Source: Paracoccaceae bacterium
GTDB lineage: Bacteria; Pseudomonadota; Alphaproteobacteria; Rhodobacterales; Rhodobacteraceae
Length of the DNA: 5,841 bases
Reading direction: 5' to 3'
NCBI GenBank assembly: GCA_002712045.1
Contig: PARX01000002.1
Coordinates: forward strand, 19,871 to 25,711
Shown: in pieces, positions 1 to 5,665 of the stretch
How the letters are laid out: each line of letters starts with the position of its first letter
Position numbering within the stretch: position 1 is the stretch's first letter
The notes under the pieces: model-generated
What the model saw: the letters and a program-made list of their open reading frames with translations, nothing else
Databases searched by the model: none
Told to the model about the DNA's origin: nothing
Program-made: the position numbers and the translations under genes

Positions 1-182
1 ACGGTCAATGGGAAAAAATCTTGGCCTGGTTTTTCGGTTTTGGCGTATGTAACAGCGGCCATAACTGTTGTTTCTCCGAGTGTTGCCAAAACGCAAGAAT
101 CTGCTTGCCTGGCAATTTTCCCAGTTTCAAGGGTCAGAGTTTCGTTACCCCATTGTATTGTTTTTTTTACTTCATTAAACAT
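1..182 (-). CDS. pnp: Polynucleotide phosphorylase, N-terminal part (cut by window edge)
   Basis: The minus strand from the ATG at 182-180 reads MFNEVKKTIQWGNETL and continues without a stop for 60 full codons to the window edge. The later segments GKIARQADSCVLATLGETTV (residues 21-40) and EKPGQDFFPLT (50-60) are the start of the first RNase PH-like domain of bacterial PNPase, a protein usually near 700 residues, so only about 9% is here. PNPase is a phosphorolytic 3'-5' exoribonuclease that degrades mRNA and, in many bacteria, works with RNase E and a helicase in the degradosome. A Shine-Dalgarno AGGA (plus 189-192) lies six bases before the ATG and supports this start. It follows rpsO in the same direction, the classic rpsO-pnp pair, with a 233-base structured gap that could carry leader control. 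Identification is firm; the rest of the gene lies outside the window. Confidence 0.96.
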   Translation of the reverse strand, partial: MFNEVKKTIQWGNETLTLETGKIARQADSCVLATLGETTVMAAVTYAKTEKPGQDFFPLT

Positions 183-198
183 ATTGTTTCCTATTCAA

Positions 199-225
199 GT
201 GAGATTAATTTTTTTAAAATCTCAC
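199..225 (-). promoter_or_regulatory. Stem-loop in the pnp leader just before its Shine-Dalgarno
   Basis: GTGAGATT (199-206) and AATCTCAC (218-225) form a perfect 8-bp stem with an 11-base A/T loop. It ends six bases upstream of the pnp Shine-Dalgarno at 189-192. No T-run follows on the minus strand, so it is not an intrinsic terminator. In E. coli a much longer stem-loop in the pnp leader is cut by RNase III for PNPase autocontrol. This stem alone is too short to be a good RNase III substrate, so a comparable role is only a guess. Confidence 0.45.
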
Positions 226-238
226 GGTCGGACAAGCT

Positions 239-257
239 AAAAAAAGCCTGTGGCCTT
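239..257 (-). terminator. Candidate weak intrinsic terminator between rpsO and pnp
   Basis: On the minus strand AAGGCC, a three-base ACA loop and GGCTT are followed by a run of T (seven A on the plus strand, 239-245). The stem is five pairs with one bulged G. It sits after rpsO and before pnp, so it would reduce read-through into pnp. The stem is short and partial termination at most is expected. Confidence 0.4.
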
Positions 258-291
258 AATTTCAATGTTATCATGCTAAACTTGTAAGGCC
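252..291 (-). promoter_or_regulatory. Possible antiterminator pairing upstream of pnp
   Basis: GGCCTTA (252-258) is perfectly complementary to TAAGGCC (285-291), giving a 7-bp stem with a 26-base loop. On the minus strand its downstream arm is the same AAGGCC that forms the 5' arm of the terminator candidate at 239-257, so the two structures exclude each other. The upstream arm lies within a 12-base perfect palindrome, GTAAGGCCTTAC (284-295). This is attenuator-like geometry seen in the sequence; its use is inferred. Confidence 0.3.
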
Positions 292-304
292 TTACACTTT
301 AAGC

Positions 305-322
305 AATCTCTAGCCTGAGATT
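305..322 (-). repeat. Short inverted repeat AATCTC/GAGATT in the rpsO-pnp gap
   Basis: AATCTC (305-310) and GAGATT (317-322) form a 6-bp stem with a six-base loop. The core is the same as in the stem at 199-225, so the four arms can also pair crosswise over about 100 bases. Its role is unknown. Confidence 0.3.
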
Positions 323-378
323 CAGACATAATCTTTTTGCATTTTAGAGCAAATTAGACGAACATTTTACACGGCTTA

Positions 379-420
379 GATAATTTTATTTTAGGTTTTT
401 TCAACCATTTATAAATTATC
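379..420 (-). promoter_or_regulatory. Stem-loop covering the rpsO stop codon
   Basis: GATAATTT (379-386) and AAATTATC (413-420) are a perfect 8-bp inverted repeat. Inside it GGTT (394-397) and AACC (403-406) make a second small stem. The 413-420 arm contains the rpsO stop codon (416-418). There is no T-run after it on the minus strand, so it is more likely a 3'-end stabilising or processing structure than a terminator. The stem is A/T-rich and weak. Confidence 0.35.
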
Positions 421-685
421 TCCTTAACCCGAGTCTTTTTATAAGCTCTTGGTATCTATCTTCTGATTTTCCACGTGTGTAATCAAGTAGTTTGCGACGT
501 AAAGCAACTAGCTTCAAAAGACCACGTCTAGAATGGTTGTCTTTCTTGTGAGTTTTAAAATGTTCCGTTAAAGTTGCAATTCTAGATGAAAGTATTGCTA
601 TTTGAACTTCGGGGGATCCTGTATCGCCCTCGTGGGTCGCAAATTCTTTCATAAGTTCAGATTTTTTCTCTGCTGTAATCGACAT
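416..685 (-). CDS. rpsO: 30S ribosomal protein S15
   Basis: This 89-residue protein has exactly the usual length of S15. S15 is a primary 16S rRNA-binding protein that organises the central domain at the h20/h21/h22 junction and contributes to a subunit bridge. Visible hallmarks are GDTGSPEVQIA (residues 20-30), the helix-loop segment LTEHFKTHKKDNHSRRGL (39-56) with the RNA-contacting His42, Asp49 and Ser52 equivalents, and the basic LRRKLLDY (62-69) followed by the RLGLRR end. The start is well supported by Shine-Dalgarno AAGGAGA (plus 691-697), five bases before the ATG. The gene lies between a transporter gene upstream and pnp downstream. Its leader holds inverted repeats (711-728, 736-777), consistent with the mRNA autocontrol by S15 known in several bacteria, though that control is not shown here. 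Confidence 0.98.
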   Translation of the reverse strand: MSITAEKKSELMKEFATHEGDTGSPEVQIAILSSRIATLTEHFKTHKKDNHSRRGLLKLVALRRKLLDYTRGKSEDRYQELIKRLGLRR

Positions 686-710
686 CGGGTTCTCCTTTAT
701 CTATGCACAA

Positions 711-728
711 GCCGGGATGTCGTCCAGC
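711..728 (-). promoter_or_regulatory. GC-rich hairpin in the rpsO leader, candidate S15 autoregulatory element
   Basis: On the minus strand GCTGG and CCGGC form a 5-bp stem (one G-U pair) around the eight-base loop ACGACATC. It lies 13 bases upstream of the Shine-Dalgarno. This is the only GC-rich block in an otherwise A/T-rich leader, which suggests selection. A nearby AGCC (731-734) can instead pair with the GGCT at 710-713, giving a competing fold. S15 represses its own mRNA through structured leaders in several bacterial groups; assigning that role here is inference. Confidence 0.45.
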
Positions 729-735
729 AAGGCTG

Positions 736-777
736 TTATACGATATCTTAGAAATTTATTAAGATAAGGGCGTATAA
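736..777 (-). repeat. Nested inverted repeat in the rpsO upstream region
   Basis: TTATACG (736-742) is a perfect inverted partner of CGTATAA (771-777). Just inside it TATCTTA (744-750) pairs with TAAGATA (760-766), around the nine-base loop 751-759. The two 7-bp stems are separated by one base on one side and four (AGGG) on the other. No T-run follows on the minus strand, so this is not a terminator. It could be an RNA stem-loop in the rpsO leader or a double-stranded operator. TATAAC (plus 735-740 read on the minus strand) would make a -10-like hexamer overlapping one arm, but no good -35 is seen. Confidence 0.55.
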
Positions 778-823
778 GAAAAAAAACCGCGAAAGGAAAG
801 AGAAAAATTATTAGTAATTTATT

Positions 824-1660
824 TCATAACCTTACGATAATTATTCCAGCCAGTATCAGTGAGGCAGCAATAATTTTTTTGGTGTTAGTTTTGTCTCTAA
901 AGATAATAATACCAATCAAAACTGCAAATAAGATCGACGTTTCTCTGAGTGCCGCTACCAAAGGTATTGGCGCTTGCGTCATTGCCCAAATAGCGACCCA
1001 ATATGAACCGAATGAAAATATTCCTGCGACTGAACCTATTTTCCAAGTAGTTTGTTCTATTTTGAAGATTTTCAAGCCTTGGCAAATTAAGATAACAGAG
1101 AAAAAAATTGGCACAGTTATTATGAATAACCAAGCAATGTATGATGATGGGTCTGTAGATATTCTAGAGCCAATACCATCAAAGATTGTGTACCCAGCGG
1201 TTCCAATTGCAGCACCTAGTGTGTAGGGTAGTAATATTAAGTTTTCTCGATTAGAAAATGCACCTTGAGCCATACCAATGACGCCAAAACCCAAAAGTAA
1301 AACTCCTAATATTTCTGTATGGGTCATCGATGTTTCGATTATGAAATAGAAGATTAGTAATACAAGGATAGGAGCGGTTCCTCGAGCTATTGGATATACT
1401 CTACTTAAATCTCCAGAATTATATGCTAATGCCAAACAGCCCTGATAAATTACGTGAAAAATGGCTGAGGTGATAAGCCAAGGCCAAACTTCTAATTTTG
1501 GAAATTCTACAAAAAACGCTACAAAAATACCTAAAATACCATGTACTAAAGTTAAAACAAGCATACTTTTTATTTTGTCAGCACTATTTTTTACAAGAGC
1601 ATTCCAGCTCGCGTGAAAAAATGCGGCACCCAGGAGAGCAGTGAAAACAAAAATGGTCAT
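824..1660 (-). CDS. EamA/DMT-superfamily membrane transporter
   Basis: This 278-residue protein is almost entirely hydrophobic. About ten membrane helices can be placed, near residues 2-22, 33-52, 60-80, 92-109, 115-132, 142-160, 172-192, 208-228, 232-253 and 260-278. The two halves match the duplicated EamA (DUF6) layout. The first half carries HASWNALVK (16-24) and GDLSRVYPIARGTAPILV (83-100); the second carries the matching APIPLVAALRETSILFAVLIG (230-250), the usual motif before helix 9. Such proteins are inner-membrane drug/metabolite carriers, often exporters of amino acids or other metabolites. The substrate cannot be read from sequence; HASWN-type members are sometimes labelled phosphonate-associated, which I would not rely on. 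An in-frame TGA 12 bases upstream rules out a longer start, and no Shine-Dalgarno is visible before this ATG. The gene lies 85 bases after ileS and 138 bases before rpsO. Confidence 0.88.
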   Translation of the reverse strand: MTIFVFTALLGAAFFHASWNALVKNSADKIKSMLVLTLVHGILGIFVAFFVEFPKLEVWPWLITSAIFHVIYQGCLALAYNSGDLSRVYPIARGTAPILVLLIFYFIIETSMTHTEILGVLLLGFGVIGMAQGAFSNRENLILLPYTLGAAIGTAGYTIFDGIGSRISTDPSSYIAWLFIITVPIFFSVILICQGLKIFKIEQTTWKIGSVAGIFSFGSYWVAIWAMTQAPIPLVAALRETSILFAVLIGIIIFRDKTNTKKIIAASLILAGIIIVRL

Positions 1661-1697
1661 GCAATTAATAATTCATGCCTTTTGAGTATAGGCAAGA

Positions 1698-1727
1698 ATT
1701 AAATATATGCTCTGTTTTTTAGCTCAA
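1698..1727 (-). promoter_or_regulatory. Candidate promoter for the EamA transporter
   Basis: On the minus strand TTGAGC (plus 1722-1727) and TTTAAT (plus 1698-1703) are separated by 18 bases. They match the sigma-70 consensus at 4 of 6 and 5 of 6 positions. They lie between the ileS stop and the transporter start, which suggests the transporter can be expressed separately from ileS. In A/T-rich DNA such matches arise easily. Confidence 0.3.
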
Positions 1728-1745
1728 AGTTTAAACCGGGAGTGC

Positions 1746-4658
1746 TTACCTCTGCAGTGTTTTTTCACATCTTAGACACAGATCGGTTTGTGAATTAGAC
1801 ATTACTTCATTCAGTATTTTCCAACATCTTGCACATTTTTTCCCTTTAGCTTTCTTGAAAACAACACCCACTCCCGGTGTATCTTCTAAGGCAAAAGAAT
1901 CCTTTGATACCGGTTCGTTAATTATTTGAATATCAGAGGTGATACATATATCTGCAAAATTTTGACTTTGAATGATATCGAATTTTGATTTATTCTCAAT
2001 AATCACAACTGGTGCTGCTTCTAAAGAAGCGCCGATATTCTTATTTTGTCTTTCGACTTCAATAGCGCCAGTAACAACTCTTCGGACAGATCTAATAACA
2101 TTCCACTTGTCATCAAGCTCTAAGTTTAACCAGTCTTCTGGAGTTTTTGGTATGTCTTCTAAATGAACAGAAGTGTTTTCTTTTTTAAAACGAGTTAACC
2201 AAACATCTTCCATTGTAAATACCAACATTGGAGCCAGCCAAGTTGTCAGTCTCTTAAAAAGTATATCTAGTACTGTCCTACAAGCACGTTTAGTTACATC
2301 TTCTTTTGAGTTACAATAAAGTGCATCTTTTCTGATATCAAAATATATAGTGCTTAGGTCGATGGTGCAAAATTGAAATAATTGCTGAAATACATTTTGG
2401 AAATCATAATTCTTGTAACCTTTTCTTACACTTTTATCTAAGGAAGCAACTTTATGTAGAATCCATCTTTCGAGCTCTGGCATTTCATTGAAACTTATTT
2501 TTTCATCATCCTCGTAGTCGTTAAGATTCCCTAACATAAATCGCATCGTATTTCTTAATCTTCTATAACTATCTGCTACATTTTTTAATATTTCGGGGCC
2601 AATTCTTAAATCTGATGTGTAATCTGCTTGAGCCACCCAAAGCCTCAAAATATCTGCTCCATATTGTTTTATAACTTGATCAGGGGAAGTGGTATTTCCA
2701 AGGGACTTGGACATTTTTGCCCCCTTTTCATCTAACGTAAAGCCATGAGTCAAAACGCCATGATAAGGAGCACGACCAATAGTCCCACAAGCTTGAAGCA
2801 TCGAAGAATGAAACCAGCCTCTATGTTGATCAGTTCCCTCTAAATAAAGATCTGCCAACCCATTCGAAGAACCATCTTCACGGTCTCTTAAGACGAATGC
2901 GTGGGTCGAGCCGCTATCAAACCAAACATCCAAAATATCAAAAACTTGCTCCCAGTCTTTTGATACATATTCTTTTCCCAGAAACCGCTCTTTAGCGCCT
3001 GATTTGTACCAAGCATCGGCTCCTTCCATTTTGAAGGCATCGATTATTCGCTTATTTACCTTCTCATCTTTAAGAATAAAATCGTGGTCTGTCGGTTGGG
3101 CTCCTACTTTGATAAAACAGGTTAATGGGACTCCCCAAGCTCGTTGGCGGGACAAAACCCAATCTGGTCGGTTTTGAATCATTGATCTAAGACGATTTTG
3201 CCCTGTTACTGGTGTCCATTCCACTAGATCATCAATGGAATTTAAAGCTCTTTCTCTGATTGTATTGCCGTAAGTATTGTCTCCACCAAGGCTTTTATCC
3301 ATTGCTGCAAACCACTGTGGAGTGTTGCGAAAAATGACTGGTGCTTTAGAGCGCCATGAATGAGGATAGCTATGTACTAATCGTCCTCTTGCAATTAACC
3401 CGTTAACCTCAATAAGTTTATTGATTACAGCTTTGTTGGCTTTACCTTCTTTTCCTTTATTATTGAAAACTTTCAAACTGGAAAAGAAAGGCACGTGAGA
3501 TAAAAATTCACTTTCTTCCCCAACATTATGGGTCAGCCGATTTATCCAACCTCGTTTTACAAAACATTCGTAATCATCTGCCCCATGAGATGGTGCAGTA
3601 TGAACAAACCCTGTTCCAGTCTCTTCAGTTACGTGATCTCCCTCAATAAGCGGTACATCATAATCCCAATATCCTTTAGCACCCTCTATTTTTGCAAATG
3701 GGTGGCAACAGACGACGTCCACTAATTCATCATTTGATATATTTCCAATTTTTTCGAATTTTGTTACTCGAGCTTTTTTTAAAGTTTCTTCAGCCAAAGA
3801 GTCTGCTATCAAGAAGCGCTCATCTACTTTGGTCCAACTTTCTTCTTGCGTTTCTTTTACGGCGAATATCCCGTATGAAATATCTTTGCCATAAGCAATT
3901 GCCTTGTTTGAAGGTATTGTCCAAGGAGTAGTAGTCCAAATTACTATTTTAGAATTTATTATTTTTTCAGACCCATTGACTATTTTAAATGGAACCCAAA
4001 TTGTATCTGATTGGTGGTCATGATATTCTATTTCTGCTTCAGCTAACGCTGTTTTTTCCACTGGGGACCACATTACAGGCTTGGAACCCTGAAATAATGC
4101 ACCATTCATTAAAAACTTTTGAAATTCTTCAGCAATCACAGCTTCTGAGGAAAAATCCATTGTAAGATAGGGATTATCCCAATTACCTGTTATGCCTAAT
4201 CGCTTAAATTCATTTTTCTGTATCTTTACCCACTCTAAGGCAAAATTTCGACATTCTTGTCTGAAGTCGATTATTGGAACTTCATCCTTATCTTTTCCTT
4301 TTTGACGATATTTTTCCTCAATTTTCCATTCAATTGGCAATCCATGACAGTCCCACCCTGGAATATAAGGAGCATCATTTCCTAGCATTTGCTGTGAACG
4401 GACGACCATATCTTTTAATATTTTATTTAAGGCGTGGCCTATATGTAGATTGCCGTTTGCGTATGGTGGTCCGTCATGTAAGATAAACTTTTCTCGGCCA
4501 TCTAAATCTCTCAATTTATCATATATTTTGAGTTTATCCCAATGCTTCAACCAATCGGGTTCACGAGAGGGCAAGTTAGCGCGCATCGGGAAGTCAGTTT
4601 CTGGCAGTGAAAGCGTATTTTTGTAATCAACGTTATCGTTAGACTTTTCTGCGCACAT
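1746..4658 (-). CDS. ileS: Isoleucyl-tRNA synthetase
   Basis: This 970-residue class I synthetase attaches isoleucine to tRNA-Ile in the cytoplasm and clears mischarged valine. Domains run in order. The Rossmann fold starts near GPPYANGNLHIGH, with HIGH at 72-75. The CP1 editing domain has WTTTPWT (241-247) and GTGFVHTAPSHGADDY (348-363); His353 and Asp362 line up with the E. coli editing residues His333 and Asp342. DVWFDSGS (577-584), GTDQHRGWFHSSM (608-620) and KMSKS (648-652) complete the catalytic core. The anticodon-binding domain follows, then a C-terminal zinc site with cysteines 942, 945, 961 and 964. All key residues are present, and the length is close to E. coli IleS (938). This is the common bacterial IleS1-like form with zinc finger. 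GGAG (plus 4668-4671), nine bases before the ATG, supports the start. It is divergent from truA across 242 bases, and no T-box-like leader is seen. Confidence 0.98.
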   Translation of the reverse strand: MCAEKSNDNVDYKNTLSLPETDFPMRANLPSREPDWLKHWDKLKIYDKLRDLDGREKFILHDGPPYANGNLHIGHALNKILKDMVVRSQQMLGNDAPYIPGWDCHGLPIEWKIEEKYRQKGKDKDEVPIIDFRQECRNFALEWVKIQKNEFKRLGITGNWDNPYLTMDFSSEAVIAEEFQKFLMNGALFQGSKPVMWSPVEKTALAEAEIEYHDHQSDTIWVPFKIVNGSEKIINSKIVIWTTTPWTIPSNKAIAYGKDISYGIFAVKETQEESWTKVDERFLIADSLAEETLKKARVTKFEKIGNISNDELVDVVCCHPFAKIEGAKGYWDYDVPLIEGDHVTEETGTGFVHTAPSHGADDYECFVKRGWINRLTHNVGEESEFLSHVPFFSSLKVFNNKGKEGKANKAVINKLIEVNGLIARGRLVHSYPHSWRSKAPVIFRNTPQWFAAMDKSLGGDNTYGNTIRERALNSIDDLVEWTPVTGQNRLRSMIQNRPDWVLSRQRAWGVPLTCFIKVGAQPTDHDFILKDEKVNKRIIDAFKMEGADAWYKSGAKERFLGKEYVSKDWEQVFDILDVWFDSGSTHAFVLRDREDGSSNGLADLYLEGTDQHRGWFHSSMLQACGTIGRAPYHGVLTHGFTLDEKGAKMSKSLGNTTSPDQVIKQYGADILRLWVAQADYTSDLRIGPEILKNVADSYRRLRNTMRFMLGNLNDYEDDEKISFNEMPELERWILHKVASLDKSVRKGYKNYDFQNVFQQLFQFCTIDLSTIYFDIRKDALYCNSKEDVTKRACRTVLDILFKRLTTWLAPMLVFTMEDVWLTRFKKENTSVHLEDIPKTPEDWLNLELDDKWNVIRSVRRVVTGAIEVERQNKNIGASLEAAPVVIIENKSKFDIIQSQNFADICITSDIQIINEPVSKDSFALEDTPGVGVVFKKAKGKKCARCWKILNEVMSNSQTDLCLRCEKTLQR

Positions 4659-4900
4659 TAATTTTGTCTCCGGTAGAATTAATTATTTTAATGGTTTTGC
4701 GTGTCTAGTTTAATGCCTAGTTCAAAACTTTTTACCTAAGGGTTGGAAAAATAAATCTTATCTATAAGCCTATTGTTGACATCATGTTGAGTCTATAAAC
4801 CAACTGTAGCTTTCCGTAAAGGAGCATATTTTTGTTAAATTCTGTGAAATATCATCTGAAGGCCTTGGCACAACAGACAAGCTCGATTAATAGCTAAATT
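4659..4900. promoter_or_regulatory. Divergent ileS/truA control region with paired direct repeats
   Basis: This 242-base gap must hold the promoters for ileS (leftward) and truA (rightward). TCTATAAGCC (4761-4770) and TCTATAAACC (4792-4801) match at 9 of 10 bases with starts 31 bases apart, about three helix turns. Between them TGTTGA occurs twice (4774-4779 and 4785-4790), 11 bases apart. TTGACA at 4776-4781 is a perfect -35 hexamer, but the nearest -10-like hexamer, TATAAA (4794-4799), is only 12 bases away, so no standard promoter can be assigned. On the ileS side the Shine-Dalgarno GGAG is clear but I cannot place a convincing promoter. Confidence 0.4.
4832..4897 (+). CDS. Possible 21-residue leader peptide before truA
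   Basis: A perfect Shine-Dalgarno AAAGGAG (4818-4824) stands seven bases before a TTG codon. That TTG opens 21 codons (read as MLNSVKYHLKALAQQTSSINS, with TTG as Met) ending in TAA at 4895-4897, three bases before the truA ATG. It is in the same frame as truA. truA itself has no Shine-Dalgarno, because the bases before its ATG are A/T-rich (AGCTAAATT). The layout fits translational coupling, with ribosomes finishing the leader and restarting at truA. The peptide matches nothing I recognise and has no run of one amino acid, so classic attenuation is not suggested. The alternative is that the strong Shine-Dalgarno match is chance and truA starts by another route. Confidence 0.4.
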   Translation: MLNSVKYHLKALAQQTSSINS

Positions 4901-5665
4901 ATGCCTAGGTATGCTTTTAAAATTGAATATGATGGAAAAGGATTTTCAGGATGGCAGCGCCAAAAATCTCTTAAAACCGTTCAAGGAGAAATAGAAGCGT
5001 CATTGAGAAAATTGGATCCAAGCATATCTTCTATTTTTGGAGCTGGTAGAACGGATGCTGGCGTTCACGCTGTAGCACAAGTTGCTCACTGTGATTTAGC
5101 AGAAAACTGGGATAATTTTAAGTTAAAGGAAGCACTAAACTTTCATTTGAAGCCTAATAAGATTTCAATTTTAGATGTGAGAATGGTCTCAGAGAAATTT
5201 CATGCTAGATTTTCAGCAATTAAACGAAAATATCTTTTCCGGTTAATAAGTAGGCGCTCTCCACTTACAATAGAATCTGGATTAGCCTGGCATATTAAAT
5301 ATGAATTGAATTTAAGCCTTATGCTTCAAGCAAAGAAATACCTAATTGGAAAGCATGATTTCACAACTTTTCGCTCTACCAGTTGTCAGAGTAAATCTCC
5401 CGTGAAAACAATCGATAGTATAGAAATCAAGAAAATCCTGTTAACTTATGGTAATGAGTATCAATTTGAATTTAGTGCTCCTAGTTTTTTGCACAATCAA
5501 GTTCGTAGTTTTGTTGGAACTTTGGAGAAGGTTGGTTCAGGAATATTAGATCCAAGTTATGTTAAGCATGCACTGCTATCTAAAGATAGATCATTATGTG
5601 GACCGGTGAGTCCGCCAGATGGTTTATATTTGATGGATGTTGCTTATCCAGAAAACCCGTTTTAA
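4901..5665 (+). CDS. truA: tRNA pseudouridine(38-40) synthase
   Basis: This 254-residue protein has normal length for TruA, which converts U38, U39 and U40 in the anticodon arm of many tRNAs to pseudouridine. The N-terminus MPRYAFKIEYDGKGFSGWQRQ is typical. The catalytic motif GAGRTDAGVHA (47-57) carries the nucleophile Asp52. FHARFSAIKRKYLFR (100-114) supplies the conserved Tyr111, KHDFTTFRS (151-159) starts the second half, and HNQVRSFVGTLEKVG (198-212) includes the active-site arginine region. CGPVSPPDGLYLM (233-245) closes the fold in the style of alphaproteobacterial TruA. The ATG gives a full-length protein and an in-frame TAA lies two codons upstream, so no longer start is possible. 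There is no Shine-Dalgarno directly before it; see the small reading frame at 4832-4897. The stop overlaps by four bases with the stop of a converging AraC-type gene. Confidence 0.97.
   Translation: MPRYAFKIEYDGKGFSGWQRQKSLKTVQGEIEASLRKLDPSISSIFGAGRTDAGVHAVAQVAHCDLAENWDNFKLKEALNFHLKPNKISILDVRMVSEKFHARFSAIKRKYLFRLISRRSPLTIESGLAWHIKYELNLSLMLQAKKYLIGKHDFTTFRSTSCQSKSPVKTIDSIEIKKILLTYGNEYQFEFSAPSFLHNQVRSFVGTLEKVGSGILDPSYVKHALLSKDRSLCGPVSPPDGLYLMDVAYPENPF

Noticed and set aside
21..287. Open frames on the plus strand at 21-287 and 40-240.
   Set aside because: They lie antisense to the pnp start and its leader, have low-complexity composition and no family resemblance.
779..797. Terminator for the transporter gene at GCGG followed by eight T on the minus strand.
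   Set aside because: No complementary arm to CGCGG exists just upstream, so there is no stem.
879..1226. Open frame on the plus strand opposite the transporter, and a minus-strand frame at 897-1133.
   Set aside because: Both are out-of-frame readings of the EamA gene, whose helices and motifs are clear in the true frame.
1972..4486. Several plus-strand frames of 64-79 codons opposite ileS.
   Set aside because: They are shadows of an intact 970-codon ileS and have no ribosome-binding sites or recognisable motifs.
4659..4760. T-box riboswitch upstream of ileS.
   Set aside because: No T-box core sequence or terminator/antiterminator stems are visible, and T-boxes are not typical of this bacterial group.
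4776..4799. TTGACA followed by TATAAA as a truA promoter.
   Set aside because: The spacer is 12 bases, far from the 16-18 usual for sigma-70 promoters, so the pair cannot be called a promoter.
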